From the NCBI RefSeq assembly GCF_016892605.1, contig NZ_JAFEMV010000001.1:969897-1033896 (forward strand): a stretch of DNA of 64,000 bases, read 5' to 3'. Position numbers and translations under genes: made by a program. Of this stretch, positions 43,440 through 52,522 are shown one piece after another; within the stretch, counting starts at the first letter, position 1, and the number at the start of each line of letters is the position of its first letter. This stretch comes from Desemzia sp. RIT 804 (lineage in GTDB: Bacteria > Bacillota > Bacilli > Lactobacillales > Carnobacteriaceae). Below the pieces are notes generated by a model that worked only from the letters and a program-made list of their open reading frames with translations, made no database searches and was not told the origin of the DNA.

Positions 43440-45178
43440 TTAGTGTCCTCCTCCTTTAGTTGTTGTCTTTGGTATTGCGTTTTGTACCAGCCGTCTTTGG
43501 CAATTAACTCTGCATGTGTGCCTTCTTCGATAATTTTTCCATCTTCCAATACAATGATCCAGTCTGCATGGTGAATCGCTGAAAGGCGATGAGTTGTGAT
43601 CAAGGTCGTCTTCCCTTCTCTGACTTGTTGAATATTATCAATGATTTTTTGTTCCGTTTTTGCATCTACGGCAGATAACGAATCATCCAAAATCAAGTAT
43701 TCTGGATTTTTGATCAATGCACGCGCAATAGAAACCCGTTGTTTTTGCCCACCTGAAATGGCAACGCCTCTTTCTCCAATCAACGTATCTAATCCTTCAG
43801 GCATTCTGGCTAGATCTTCTTCAAAATTAGCTAAACGGACAGCTTCCAAGATCTCTTCATCCGTCGCATCAGGCTTTCCGAACTGGATATTTTTTCTGAT
43901 GGAACGAGAGAACAATGTATAGTCTTGCGGAACATAGCCAATCATTGGCCTCAATACATCGCTCTTCAAGTCTTGAATGGATTCCGACCCAACAGTGACT
44001 GCTCCATTTCCCGTCGGATACTGCAGTAGGAGTTGACGGATAAATGTCGTTTTTCCACTACCAGTTTTGCCCACAATTCCAAGCGTATTTCCTTGAGAAA
44101 TTTTTGCTTTGACATTTGCTAAGTTTGCCGATTCAGAAGATGGGTATTTGAAAGTCACCTCTGAATATGCAATATCTTGACTATCCAGTAACGTTTTATC
44201 TCCCTCTAGTTCCATATCATCACTAGCTTCCAATACCTCTGCTACTCGGTTCATAGAAGCACTACCTTGCTGTACCAAATTAATCAATTCTCCTATTGCC
44301 TGGACTGGCCACACCAGCATACCTAAGTAGACTTGAAATGCGATCAACTGCCCCAAAGTCAATTCTCCATTTGAAACTAAAACAGCACCATAACCAAATG
44401 CCACGACATAACTGATACCCATTAAGATTTTCACAATCGGAGCAAATAACGCATTGATTTGTGCCACAGAGATATTTTTTTGCAGAACATCTTCTGTTTT
44501 TTCTGAAAATTTTTGAGCCATTGCATCTTCTTGGACATACGCCCGAACTACACGTACCCCTTCAACGCCTTCTAATACATCATCATTGATATCTGCAAAA
44601 GCGGTTTGTGATGCTAAATACCGCTTATTTACTTTATCTCCAAGTATTTTCATCAAATAACCCATGATCGGCATAGTCAACATAGACCAGATCGTCAATT
44701 TCCAAGATACGGAAACAAACATCATGACCAAGATAAATCCAAGAAAAACCGTTGAATCCATCGTTACCATGATTCCATAACCCGCCATCTCTGAAATAGC
44801 ATCCAAATCATTTGTTGAACGTGCCATCAAGTCACCCGTACGATACTTTTCGTAAAAGGTTGCTCTCATCCGTAAAAAATGTTTCATCAATCGCTCTCGT
44901 AACTCTTTAGCTAATAAGTTTTTACCCCCGAAAAACAAGTAGCCCCAAAAAACTTCTGTCCCATAAGAAATGACAATAGACAGAACAAATAATACTATCT
45001 GACTGATGAATTTTTCGGTAGTTAAAGTGTTGCTAAAAATCTGGTCAATGACATTCCCAATAATATACGGCGGTATCAGTACAGCTGCGTTTGAAAACAG
45101 CATAGCAAATATTCCCCAACCGTATCTCTTTTTATGAGTTCTAAAAAAAGGCCACAATTGTTTAACTAACTCTTTCAT
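43436..45178 (-). CDS. ABC exporter half-transporter with degenerate catalytic Glu (Asp)
   Basis: A 580-residue protein with six membrane helices and an ATPase domain: Walker A GKTGSGKTT, signature ISGGQ, Walker B YLILDDSLSAVD. The residue after the Walker B Asp is Asp where active sites have Glu, the hallmark of the degenerate-site subunit in heterodimeric exporters (YheI/LmrC, TM287 type). The start is the ATG at 45178 directly after a GGGGGAG. The region upstream contains a small leader ORF and an intrinsic terminator, which suggests attenuation control. Confidence 0.93.
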   Translation of the reverse strand: MKELVKQLWPFFRTHKKRYGWGIFAMLFSNAAVLIPPYIIGNVIDQIFSNTLTTEKFISQIVLFVLSIVISYGTEVFWGYLFFGGKNLLAKELRERLMKHFLRMRATFYEKYRTGDLMARSTNDLDAISEMAGYGIMVTMDSTVFLGFILVMMFVSVSWKLTIWSMLTMPIMGYLMKILGDKVNKRYLASQTAFADINDDVLEGVEGVRVVRAYVQEDAMAQKFSEKTEDVLQKNISVAQINALFAPIVKILMGISYVVAFGYGAVLVSNGELTLGQLIAFQVYLGMLVWPVQAIGELINLVQQGSASMNRVAEVLEASDDMELEGDKTLLDSQDIAYSEVTFKYPSSESANLANVKAKISQGNTLGIVGKTGSGKTTFIRQLLLQYPTGNGAVTVGSESIQDLKSDVLRPMIGYVPQDYTLFSRSIRKNIQFGKPDATDEEILEAVRLANFEEDLARMPEGLDTLIGERGVAISGGQKQRVSIARALIKNPEYLILDDSLSAVDAKTEQKIIDNIQQVREGKTTLITTHRLSAIHHADWIIVLEDGKIIEEGTHAELIAKDGWYKTQYQRQQLKEEDTK

Positions 45179-45215
45179 TCTCCCCCAACTTTCCTTACTC
45201 CTATACAAAAAAAGA

Positions 45216-45255
45216 CAAAAAAATAGCACTGATCTATTAAAAAACAGATGAGCGC
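45216..45255 (-). terminator. Intrinsic terminator in the ABC exporter leader (attenuator)
   Basis: On the minus strand GCGCTCATCT pairs with AGATCAGTGC (one mismatch and one G-T pair; 10-base loop) and is followed by TATTTTTTTG. It lies 17 bases behind the leader ORF stop and 38 bases before the exporter start. Confidence 0.7.
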
Positions 45256-45271
45256 AGAATTTCCCTTACAT

Positions 45272-45340
45272 TTACTCGTCGATTTTTGAATAGGAGGATA
45301 ATCTTAATTTATGAATGTCTAAAACTGTTAAATGAATCAT
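45272..45340 (-). CDS. Leader peptide upstream of the ABC exporter (22 codons)
   Basis: ATG to TAA on the minus strand encodes MIHLTVLDIHKLRLSSYSKI plus Asp-Glu. Its ribosome binding site GGAGGG with 8-base spacing is far better than that of the exporter gene. The ORF ends just before an intrinsic terminator. A CCTCC inside the ORF (45293-45297) can pair with the GGAGG of its own ribosome binding site. This arrangement resembles bmrB-bmrCD in Bacillus, where ribosome stalling by antibiotics on a leader ORF lets transcription read into the exporter genes. Function here is inferred. Confidence 0.55.
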   Translation of the reverse strand: MIHLTVLDIHKLRLSSYSKIDE

Positions 45341-45381
45341 AGTGGATTCCCTCCGTTCCTTAAGTATAGTTTACAAGTCAT

Positions 45382-45410
45382 ATTGTAGCCCTTTCATTAA
45401 AATTAAACAA
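45382..45410 (-). promoter_or_regulatory. Promoter of the ABC exporter leader
   Basis: On the minus strand TTGTTT (45405-45410), 17 bases, TACAAT (45382-45387). Transcription would start about 35 bases before the leader ORF. Confidence 0.6.
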
Positions 45411-45589
45411 GACAAATTGACATATTTTATCCATTTTTTTAATTCTATTCTTATAAGGTTCTTTTGGATCAATAAAAAACGGATGTTTATTCTATAACGT
45501 TGGTAAAGAAAGCACTGAAGGAATCGGGGTTGCTAGAAGTTGGTGTTTAAATAACTTGGATTTTCTACCAACATTACATGATGAAGAAC
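45411..45589. other. Gap between the exporter promoter and the trmL terminator
   Basis: No gene is seen. A short stretch around 45500-45555 could be a protein remnant, because one frame gives LVKKALKESGLLEVGV and then stops. It also contains GTTGGT...ACCAAC arms and GGGGTTGCTAG, similar to part of the inverted-repeat element at 63.5 kb. Confidence 0.3.
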
Positions 45590-45636
45590 CAAAAAACTCA
45601 TCTTGGTAAAAGAACAAGTCTTTTACAAGATGAGTT
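45590..45636 (-). terminator. Terminator of queG-trmL
   Basis: AACTCATCTTG and TAAAAGA pair with TCTTTTA and CAAGATGAGTT, with a minus-strand TTTTTT run, 9 bp behind trmL. Confidence 0.85.
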
Positions 45637-45644
45637 AATGAGGT

Positions 45645-46154
45645 TTAGTCTAATTTGTCGTTATCATAATGGTGTTGCAGTTCTAAACCAGAGAAAGATT
45701 GTTGACGCAGTACTTCATAAATCATGATCGCAGCTGTATTTGATAAATTCAAAGACCGTACATGTTCATCATTCATAGGCAAACGCACACACTTCTCTTC
45801 ATTTTCACGCATGAATTCTTCCGGCAATCCAGTTGTTTCTTTTCCAAAAAGAAAATAATAATTTTCATCTGTATCGGTATAATCTACTTCACTATAAACA
45901 CGATTGGCAAATTTAGAGACTAATAAAAGATGCCCATCTTTGCAGTATTCCATAAAAGCTTCCAAGTTTTTATGATAAGTAATGTTCACATCATTCCAAT
46001 AGTCTAATCCTGCTCGTTTCAAATGTTTGTCATCTGTCTTAAACCCCAATGGTTCGATTAAATGCAAATGTGAGTTGGTTGCAGCACAAGTGCGGGCAAT
46101 ATTTCCTGTATTTGCTGGGATAAGTGGTTCAAATAATGCAATGTGATTCGTCAT
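45645..46154 (-). CDS. trmL: tRNA (cytidine/uridine-34-2'-O)-methyltransferase TrmL
   Basis: A 169-residue SPOUT methyltransferase that methylates the wobble ribose of tRNA-Leu species. N-terminal [20 protein letters not shown] and the knot segments FGKETTGLP and [18 protein letters not shown] are typical (CspR/TrmL). It lies 30 bp behind queG on the same strand, so the two wobble-position modification genes are probably one operon. Confidence 0.95.
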   Translation of the reverse strand: MTNHIALFEPLIPANTGNIARTCAATNSHLHLIEPLGFKTDDKHLKRAGLDYWNDVNITYHKNLEAFMEYCKDGHLLLVSKFANRVYSEVDYTDTDENYYFLFGKETTGLPEEFMRENEEKCVRLPMNDEHVRSLNLSNTAAIMIYEVLRQQSFSGLELQHHYDNDKLD

Positions 46155-46184
46155 GTTTCTTTCTCTCCTATCAACTTACCTAAC

Positions 46185-47345
46185 TTACTTCATTTTTTTA
46201 TTTTTAATGACTTCAATAGCTTGAGTGATTTCAAGAACGGCTTCTTCATCCGTTTCTTTTTCCAGAGCTTCTTGTAGAAACTCGATCACCATGTTGTCTC
46301 TTTTTGTCACTATTTTAGAAATGGACCAAGCAGCAGTACCTCGAATAACTGGTCGAACGTCTTCTTCGATGCAACGCAATAATTCCGGCAAAGCCGTTCG
46401 GTCACGCGAATTACCTAAAGCGATGATTGCATTTCGCTGCAACGGTTTCTTTCCTCTCCAAGATCCAGCCATTGAACCAAATTGATCTTTAAAATCCTTA
46501 TTGCTAATGGTCAACAATGGTTTCAATTTAGGCATGACTTTTTCTGGATCAGGCTCCATTTCTTCATGAAAGTGAAAATCTTTCCCTTTATTATAAGGAC
46601 AAACGATTTGGCAAATATCACATCCGTAAATGACATGACCTATTTTACGTCGGTATTGTTCGTCCATCATCCCTTTTGTTTGTGTTTGATAAGAAAGGCA
46701 TTGTTTAGCATTGATTCTACCGTCGCCCAGTAATGCTCCAGTAGGACAGGCAGTGACACAGCGCATGCACTCTCCGCAACCAAAAGGAACTGGTTGATCT
46801 GGCTCGAATTCTAAATTAGTGATGATTTCACCTAAATAAACATAACTGCCAAATTCTTCTGTAATCAATAGACCATTTCGTCCAATGAACCCTAGTCCTG
46901 CTCTTTGAGCTACGGCAACATCTACTAATTCGCCAGTATCTACCATCGGTTTAAATTCTACTTCTTCATCAGCTGTTTCACGTATAAAATCAATTAGGCG
47001 TTCCATTCGATTTCGCAATACATCATGGTAATCTTGCCCCCAAGAAGCCCGTGCAAATTCTCCACGACGGACGCCTTTTTCTCTAGGCGGAGGATTACTC
47101 ATTTTAGTGGGATAGGCTAAAGCAATGGAAATGATGGATTTCGGTTGATCAAAAATCAGCTCTGGATAAACTCGTTCCTCAATAACTTTGTGTTCAAATC
47201 CAGAATGGTGTCCTTTGGCTTGTTGAGCTTTCAACTTCTCATCTAGTCCATCAAAAGGTTCTGCTGTAGCAAATCCAATTTTGTCGATGCCGATTCGCTT
47301 ACTTTCTTCAATAATACGTTCTTTTAGTAAAGTCCCACTGGCCAT
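46185..47345 (-). CDS. queG: Epoxyqueuosine reductase QueG
   Basis: About 386 residues. It performs the last step of queuosine synthesis in tRNA, reducing epoxyqueuosine with cobalamin and two [4Fe-4S] clusters. Cluster motifs are [12 protein letters not shown] (about 190-201) and [11 protein letters not shown] (about 243-253). The C-terminal region from about 300 has HEAT-like repeats, as in the longer Gram-positive form. ATG at 47345 fits the family start ([20 protein letters not shown]). An ATG six codons upstream is an alternative, and both have weak ribosome binding sites. Confidence 0.94.
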   Translation of the reverse strand: MASGTLLKERIIEESKRIGIDKIGFATAEPFDGLDEKLKAQQAKGHHSGFEHKVIEERVYPELIFDQPKSIISIALAYPTKMSNPPPREKGVRRGEFARASWGQDYHDVLRNRMERLIDFIRETADEEVEFKPMVDTGELVDVAVAQRAGLGFIGRNGLLITEEFGSYVYLGEIITNLEFEPDQPVPFGCGECMRCVTACPTGALLGDGRINAKQCLSYQTQTKGMMDEQYRRKIGHVIYGCDICQIVCPYNKGKDFHFHEEMEPDPEKVMPKLKPLLTISNKDFKDQFGSMAGSWRGKKPLQRNAIIALGNSRDRTALPELLRCIEEDVRPVIRGTAAWSISKIVTKRDNMVIEFLQEALEKETDEEAVLEITQAIEVIKNKKMK

Positions 47346-47475
47346 ATAGATCCCAACCTTCATGTCGTCTTCATAGCTTAAGAATGTACTATTATTTTAT
47401 CATATTTATTTGAACTAGTCTGTTATAATTCTATCTTGTATTTTCGAATGAATACAGATTTTTTTAAAGAAAGAC

Positions 47476-47520
47476 AAAAAAACGCATCGCTTCGGTGTCC
47501 AGCACTGCGAAACGATACGT
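47476..47520 (-). terminator. Strong terminator upstream of queG
   Basis: ACGCATCGCTTCGGTGT pairs with ACTGCGAAACGATACGT (several G-T or mismatched positions), loop CCAGC, followed on the minus strand by TTTTTTTGTC. No gene ends directly before it. The nearest is rlmA about 200 bp away. Confidence 0.75.
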
Positions 47521-47538
47521 TAGTAGAGCCACTTGTAT

Positions 47539-47587
47539 TCATTAACTTTTATCAACATCTGATGGGATTACTGATAAAAACGAATGA
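47539..47587 (-). ncRNA. Hairpin upstream of the terminator; possible small RNA with 47476-47520
   Basis: TTTTTATCA pairs with TGATAAAA, extended by ATTCG/GAAT flanks. With the terminator it would give a compact RNA of about 110-130 bases in the rlmA-queG gap. No known family was recognised. It may simply be the 3' end of the rlmA transcript. Confidence 0.3.
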
Positions 47588-47716
47588 ACCTGTTGGCTTA
47601 TAAATAATAATATAACATCATCATGGTATGAATGCAAGGGAAATCTTTTAAATAATTTTTCTATTCTACAAAACAATGATTTCCTTCAGTAGATATCCTG
47701 CATCCTTTAGAATATA

Positions 47717-48562
47717 TTACATCTTCCCTACTAATAAACAAACATGAATCGTTATCTCTTTAAGTGGATGAGCTAAAGCATATTCTTTAGCCTCTTCACT
47801 TGCTCCCCAACTCAAAGGAGTCATTTCTAACAAATCTTGATAGTTTTCAAGAGTAAGCGGAAAAGTATATCGAATCGTATACCGATGACTATCAGGAAAG
47901 TGTTCTTGGAACTTTGCAACAACTACATCATTCGAATAAGATTGCTTTTCTTCTCTATCACGATACAATAAGTTTCTGAGTTCCACCAAGTAGTCTTTAT
48001 CTGGAGCAATTTTTAAAAGCGTTCCATTAGGCTTCAGCATTCTTTTGAACTCATGGTAATTCGAAGGCGAAAAAATATTCAATAAAGTATCATATCGTTC
48101 ACTCGCAAACGGGGAATGAGCTAAATCTGCCACGCACCAAAATGCATCCGTAAAATGACTTCCTGCTAAAGCAATAGCATCTTTAGAAATATCGAAACCA
48201 ATTTTTTTCCCTTCCAGTCCTAGAGAAGATAAATAATCTAATTGAGAACCTTCTCCAGACCCGATATCGATTGTCGTGCCGTTTTTCTCTTCAATGTGCG
48301 TCATGATTTCATCCAACATATGGTCAAATAAACCTGCTTTGGCAATCCGAAAACGCGCAGACAACATCTCGGTGTTGTATTCATTAGACACTCCTTTAGT
48401 TAAAAAATGGATTGTTCCTTTTTTAGAGATATTAAAGTTATGTCCTCCCAAACAGATTAAACTATTTCCATCTACAGTATGAAACGATTCTTGGCAAATA
48501 GGACATTGAAACAAATCCAGATTTTCTTGCAAGAATTTTTTTGCTTTTTCTATCTTTTTCAA
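47717..48562 (-). CDS. rlmA: 23S rRNA (guanine-N1)-methyltransferase RlmA
   Basis: A 281-residue SAM-dependent enzyme that methylates a guanine in hairpin 35 of 23S rRNA. The N-terminal zinc finger (CPIC near residue 19 and CLGGH near 37), the SAM motif TIDIGSGEGSQLDYL (about 96-110) and FDISKDAI are clear. Gram-positive members (RlmA-II) modify G748 and can affect tylosin-type macrolide sensitivity. TTG start behind GGAG. It lies 33 bp behind the epimerase gene on the same strand. Confidence 0.92.
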   Translation of the reverse strand: MKKIEKAKKFLQENLDLFQCPICQESFHTVDGNSLICLGGHNFNISKKGTIHFLTKGVSNEYNTEMLSARFRIAKAGLFDHMLDEIMTHIEEKNGTTIDIGSGEGSQLDYLSSLGLEGKKIGFDISKDAIALAGSHFTDAFWCVADLAHSPFASERYDTLLNIFSPSNYHEFKRMLKPNGTLLKIAPDKDYLVELRNLLYRDREEKQSYSNDVVVAKFQEHFPDSHRYTIRYTFPLTLENYQDLLEMTPLSWGASEEAKEYALAHPLKEITIHVCLLVGKM

Positions 48563-48595
48563 TTCTTTGAAACTCCTTATTCTACTAGTTGCATA

Positions 48596-49486
48596 TTAGT
48601 TATTTTCGTGTTTTATGTCCTCAGTTAATTGTTGTATCAATGGCTTCAGCCAACTTTTTAAATCCGGCACAGGATACCCTTCTTTCTCTAAGCGAGTCAC
48701 TTTCAAGTACCAATCTTCTGTTAAACTGAACGGAGATTGATTTTCTTCGACAGAAGTATATTCTATATCGGCTTTCTTGCCTGTGGCTTCTTCGATCCAA
48801 TGCATCAATGTTTCCAACTCAACCGTTTCATTAGAACTTGCATTATAAACACCGGTTTTCTGATTTTCGATCAACCACATCATTACATTAGCTACTTCGC
48901 TTCCTTTGATGAAACTGATACGCGCATCTGCACGATAAAGACGGAAGCTTTCTTCGTTTAACACACGACGGATATAATAATGCAGCCTTTCAGTATAATC
49001 ATCTGTATCCAAAACAATAGGAATCCTTAGAGCAGCAGTTGGGAAAGCTTCATCTTCAAATAAAACTTTCTCTGCTTGCCGTTTGCCTTCTCCATAAGTA
49101 ACCTCTTTTGACCTATCGATATCAAATAACCAAGGATCAAAATCTGTTTCGCTATAACCATCCTTGCTTCCTTTATAAACAGATAATGTAGAAGTAAATA
49201 AGTAATAACCCACTTTTCCACTCAACTTTTCTTGGATAAGCTGGGCGTCTTCTTTTGTAAAGCAAATATTGTCCAATACGATATCCCATTCTTTTTCGCT
49301 GATGCGGTTCCATCCTTCATGCGCAGCATCCGAACGGTCCAACACAATGTGCTCTACATTTTTCCTTTCAGGTACTTTTTTATTGCCTCGTGTTGCGAAA
49401 GTGACATGGTATCCTTTTGAAATCAGTTTATCTGCTACTTTACGTCCAAAAAAACGCGTGCCTCCTAAAATGAGCACTTTTTTCAT
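48596..49486 (-). CDS. NAD-dependent epimerase/dehydratase family protein
   Basis: A 296-residue extended short-chain dehydrogenase. The Rossmann motif GGTRFFG at residues 8-14 (after MKKVLIL), and the TSTLSVYKG catalytic region with downstream EGKRQAEK (Lys), are visible, though the YxxxK pair is altered because Tyr is replaced by Gly in TYGEGKRQAEK. It is similar to sugar-nucleotide or mRNA-binding-like epimerases in other Firmicutes. The substrate is unknown. GAGGAG precedes the ATG. Probably cotranscribed with rlmA. Confidence 0.85.
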   Translation of the reverse strand: MKKVLILGGTRFFGRKVADKLISKGYHVTFATRGNKKVPERKNVEHIVLDRSDAAHEGWNRISEKEWDIVLDNICFTKEDAQLIQEKLSGKVGYYLFTSTLSVYKGSKDGYSETDFDPWLFDIDRSKEVTYGEGKRQAEKVLFEDEAFPTAALRIPIVLDTDDYTERLHYYIRRVLNEESFRLYRADARISFIKGSEVANVMMWLIENQKTGVYNASSNETVELETLMHWIEEATGKKADIEYTSVEENQSPFSLTEDWYLKVTRLEKEGYPVPDLKSWLKPLIQQLTEDIKHENN

Positions 49487-49671
49487 GTATTTCACTCCTC
49501 GCGTGATTTTTTTATAAAACAACTGTACCATAAGTCCTGTTTTTTTACATTAACAGAAAGTAGTTTTCACTAGTTAATTTTTGCAAATGGACTAAATCGT
49601 TTTATTTGCTGATAAAATTAAATGATGATACATTGTGGTAGAAAATACTTCGTTTAGAAAGGATGAACAGT

Positions 49672-50109
49672 ATGCCATGGGATATGAATGATTTTCCTAA
49701 TGCTTTCAAAAATTTCGACCCTTTATTACGTAAAAAAGCTATTGATATCGGAAACGCTCTATTAGATAGCGACTATCCAGAAGACAGAGCCATTCCTATT
49801 GCGATTTCACAAGCAAAAGAATGGATGGATAATGCTACAAAAGATGAAAAAGAAAGTTTCCAACATGAAAAAAGCCCTGCTAAAACGGATAAACATGACA
49901 CTTCTAGCTCAAATCCAGATTTATTGGACAATGATGTAGAAGTCTATTTTGAAGATGACTCCTGGGTCGTAAAAACTGAAGACGCTAAACGTCCCAGTGA
50001 TACGTTTGATAAAAAAGCAGATGCTGTAAAACGTGCAAAAGAAATTGCCGACAATAAAAATTCTTCTGTTATTCGTTATACAAAAGATGGAAAGAGGCAA
50101 GATGATTAA
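49672..50109 (+). CDS. ydaT: YdaT-like stress protein with DUF2188 domain
   Basis: A 145-residue protein. The N-terminal half MPWDMNDFPNAFKNFDPLLR...AIPIAISQAKEWMDNA matches Bacillus YdaT, a general-stress protein. The C-terminal half (about 90-145, EDDSWVVKTEDAKRPSDTFD) is a DUF2188 domain. The two are joined by a polar linker. The start at 49672 follows AAAGGATG. The frame also has an ATG at 49663 without good spacing. A terminator follows directly. The biochemical role is unknown. Confidence 0.85.
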   Translation: MPWDMNDFPNAFKNFDPLLRKKAIDIGNALLDSDYPEDRAIPIAISQAKEWMDNATKDEKESFQHEKSPAKTDKHDTSSSNPDLLDNDVEVYFEDDSWVVKTEDAKRPSDTFDKKADAVKRAKEIADNKNSSVIRYTKDGKRQDD

Positions 50110-50118
50110 ATCGTTAAA

Positions 50119-50163
50119 ATAAACACTCTGGACGTTATTTAATAACATTCAGAGTGTTTATTT
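50119..50163. terminator. Bidirectional terminator between ydaT and ytxH
   Basis: AATAAACACTCTG and GTTATT pair with AATAAC and CAGAGTGTTTATT. Confidence 0.85.
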
Positions 50164-50193
50164 AGGTCTAATTTAAATAATTTATTTTCATTT

Positions 50194-50766
50194 TTATTCT
50201 TTAAACGTATTTTCTATATCAAGGTCTTCCTCAAATGCTTCTTGGTACAATTCGTACTCTCTTTCACCTTGTTTTTCTTCTTTTAGTTCAGCGATTTCTT
50301 GTTTCGATTGCTTAGCTAGATCTCCTGAGTAGGTTTTAACAGTGCTTCCAACATCAGAAAGATCCTTTTTCAACTCTCCAGCAGTAATCTTCACATCTTG
50401 TGCGGCTGCTTTTAGATTCGCTTTTAATAATTCTTTGCTCATTGAGTTTTTATTTTTTAGTCCTTTTAGGTTTTCTTTTAAAATCGGACCATCTACTCGA
50501 GCTTGACTTGAGATTTTGTTGGACGCTTCTTTAAAACTAATCGACACACCTTTTGAGGCATCTTGAAGTACAGCTTTTACATCACCGCTCTTGTCTTTTG
50601 CAATATCGAAATAATCTTGTCCAGTTTCTTTTGTTCGATTTGCTTTTTCTTTTAACTCTTCTTGTAATTCATCACCAGGTTTTGGTGCATACAACATAGC
50701 AGCAGTATATGCTGCTGCCCCTCCGATCAATGCTCCTAACCAAAATGTTCCTTTTGACATATTCAT
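50194..50766 (-). CDS. ytxH: YtxH domain protein (membrane-anchored stress protein)
   Basis: A 190-residue protein with the Gly/Ala-rich N-terminal membrane helix LGALIGGAAAYTAAMLYAPK (about 10-30), then a long polar, Lys/Glu-rich helical region that repeats in coiled-coil or LEA-like fashion (about 35-185). This is the YtxH pattern, found in general-stress proteins of Firmicutes. Two in-frame ATGs six bases apart are possible starts. It sits opposite ydaT, another stress-type gene. Confidence 0.85.
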   Translation of the reverse strand: MNMSKGTFWLGALIGGAAAYTAAMLYAPKPGDELQEELKEKANRTKETGQDYFDIAKDKSGDVKAVLQDASKGVSISFKEASNKISSQARVDGPILKENLKGLKNKNSMSKELLKANLKAAAQDVKITAGELKKDLSDVGSTVKTYSGDLAKQSKQEIAELKEEKQGEREYELYQEAFEEDLDIENTFKE

Positions 50767-50849
50767 TCACTCACTTTCCCTGATTTCATGTTTTCATTTT
50801 TATTTCCTTTATCCCATTCATTCTAGCACCTAAAAAAAGTTTTCACACT

Positions 50850-52124
50850 CTATTTGTTTGAGCTCAGCTCTTTTTCTAAACTTGCCAATTCAACACACAA
50901 ACAAATTGCCTTGACCGCGGCTTCTATTTCATCGACCGAGACGGAAGTTGGAGCTAACCGAATACTGTTGTCTTGAGGATTGACTCCATAAGGGTAAGAG
51001 GCGTTTGCTTCTGTCAAGCTTACCCCAATATCTGCTAACAGATCAACAATTCTCACAGCACAACCATCCACCGTCGTCAAATGGACAAAGTAGCCTCCAT
51101 TTGGTTCTGTCCACTCTAACATCGTCGAATCCTTAAAATAATTTTTAAAGAGATCAGTGATGATATCAAATTTTGGCTTCAGTAGTTCCGCATGTTTTTC
51201 CATGTGTTGAAGCAAATGCTCTTTATCTTTCAGGAATTTCACATGACGTTTCTGATTGATTTTATCAAATCCAATCGTCTGATCAGAAAGAACTTCAGTA
51301 AACCAATCAATATTTTCTTTACAAGCTCCCAATGCGGCTACTCCAGCACCTGGAAAAGTGATTTTTGAAGTCGAACAGAACATCCAGATTCGTTTTTCTG
51401 TTCCATATTTTTTGCTAGTCTCTAATATATCTTGAACATGCTCTTTAATCTCTTGAATATGGTGTACTACATAAGCGTTGTCCCACATAATGATAAAATC
51501 TTGAGCAAGAGTTTTCATTTTAGAAAGCCGATCCACTACTTCATTTGAATAAGTCACTCCAGTGGGGTTACTGTAAGTTGGGATACACCAGATACCTTTG
51601 ATTGATGCATCACCCGCCACTAAAGTTTCTACTTGATCCATATCAGGTCCTGTAGAAGTCATGTCAATAGGAATCAATTCAAAGCCTAACTTTTCAGTTA
51701 CATTAAAATGACGATCATAACCTGGGCTCGGGCATAAAAATTTGACTGTTTTTTCTTTAGACCAGGCCGAATTTCTATCCGGCTGCCCTAAAAACATTTT
51801 GCTGGCTAAAACAGTGTACATCAATTGCAAACTTGAATTTCCTCCAATGATCACCTCATCAGGACTTGTTTCCAACATTTCCGAAAAAAACTTTTTAGCT
51901 TCAGGAATTCCAGTTAAGACACCATAATTACGAAAATCAGTTTCCGCTTCTTGATACAAATCTTCTGGCGTCAAAATAGTTAACATGTCTTCAGACAAAG
52001 CTAATTGGTTCCTACCAGGGACTCCTCTTTTAAGATTTAATTGAAAAGGTTGTTCTTTAAAATTACCGTATATTGTTCTTAGTTCTTCCAAACGCGCTTG
52101 TTTTTCTTGTAGTGTTTTTCTCAT
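50850..52124 (-). CDS. Aminotransferase, aspartate aminotransferase class Ic (MocR-like domain)
   Basis: A 424-residue PLP enzyme of the fold-type I superfamily. The PLP lysine is in CSTSKITFPGAG (near residue 250), the Asp that holds PLP in MWDNAYVVHH, and the conserved NPTG in YSNPTGVTYS. The sequence pattern is that of the Aminotran_MocR/AspT group from actinobacteria and lactic acid bacteria, which make aspartate from oxaloacetate. Substrate choice is therefore likely but not proven. ATG start with GGAG nearby. Oxaloacetate also links it to the cluster at 56-63 kb. Confidence 0.85.
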   Translation of the reverse strand: MRKTLQEKQARLEELRTIYGNFKEQPFQLNLKRGVPGRNQLALSEDMLTILTPEDLYQEAETDFRNYGVLTGIPEAKKFFSEMLETSPDEVIIGGNSSLQLMYTVLASKMFLGQPDRNSAWSKEKTVKFLCPSPGYDRHFNVTEKLGFELIPIDMTSTGPDMDQVETLVAGDASIKGIWCIPTYSNPTGVTYSNEVVDRLSKMKTLAQDFIIMWDNAYVVHHIQEIKEHVQDILETSKKYGTEKRIWMFCSTSKITFPGAGVAALGACKENIDWFTEVLSDQTIGFDKINQKRHVKFLKDKEHLLQHMEKHAELLKPKFDIITDLFKNYFKDSTMLEWTEPNGGYFVHLTTVDGCAVRIVDLLADIGVSLTEANASYPYGVNPQDNSIRLAPTSVSVDEIEAAVKAICLCVELASLEKELSSNK

Positions 52125-52522
52125 TTATTAGCTCTCCTTAGAGGAATCATTCTTTTAATTATTAGTTAAATTATAGCCAAAATATTCATATAAGGAAAGT
52201 AATACCTAATGGCGTAATACTTCCAATTACTTTTAAACATTTTTGTATGTATTTACCGTACTTAATTGTGCTTTTATTTTACGAAAAAAGTACCATAACA
52301 GCGCCTTTTCCTAAAGTTTCTACAGCTTTAAAAACACTCTGAGTTTCTTTGCTTGTTTCTTCATAATGTTTTCTATATTCTTGAGGGTCTTTGTTTGAAT
52401 ACTTCGAAGCTATAGTATATTATCAGTTTTGAAGAAGCAATAATTAATGTACGCCCTTACATTCAGCGTCATCATTAAATCTGCTATTCATATTATAAAT
52501 CAGAAAGGGTAAGGTGGTTGCA
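52125..52522. other. Gap between the aminotransferase and sugar ABC genes
   Basis: It holds the small broken ORF above and the upstream region of the sugar-binding protein gene. A TTATAA-like -10 lies at about 52492-52500. I see no convincing cre site. Confidence 0.35.
52279..52413 (-). pseudogene. Possible broken small gene (about 45 codons, no start codon)
   Basis: The minus strand encodes an open run SKYSNKDPQEYRKHYEETSK, ETQSVFKAVETLGKGAV and a stop at 52279. It has a coding look: charged helix followed by hydrophobic end. The frame is open only back to a TAA, and where a start is expected the codon is ATA (before Ala-Ser-Lys), without a ribosome binding site. It is probably a decayed gene of a small protein. 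Family unknown. Confidence 0.35.

Noticed and set aside
47346..47716. preQ1 riboswitch controlling queG
   Set aside because: Neither the short preQ1-I pattern nor the preQ1-II fold is visible. The strong hairpin there is a terminator upstream of queG.
49269..49517. Plus-strand ORFs opposite the epimerase gene
   Set aside because: They are shadows of the minus-strand gene with no initiation signals.
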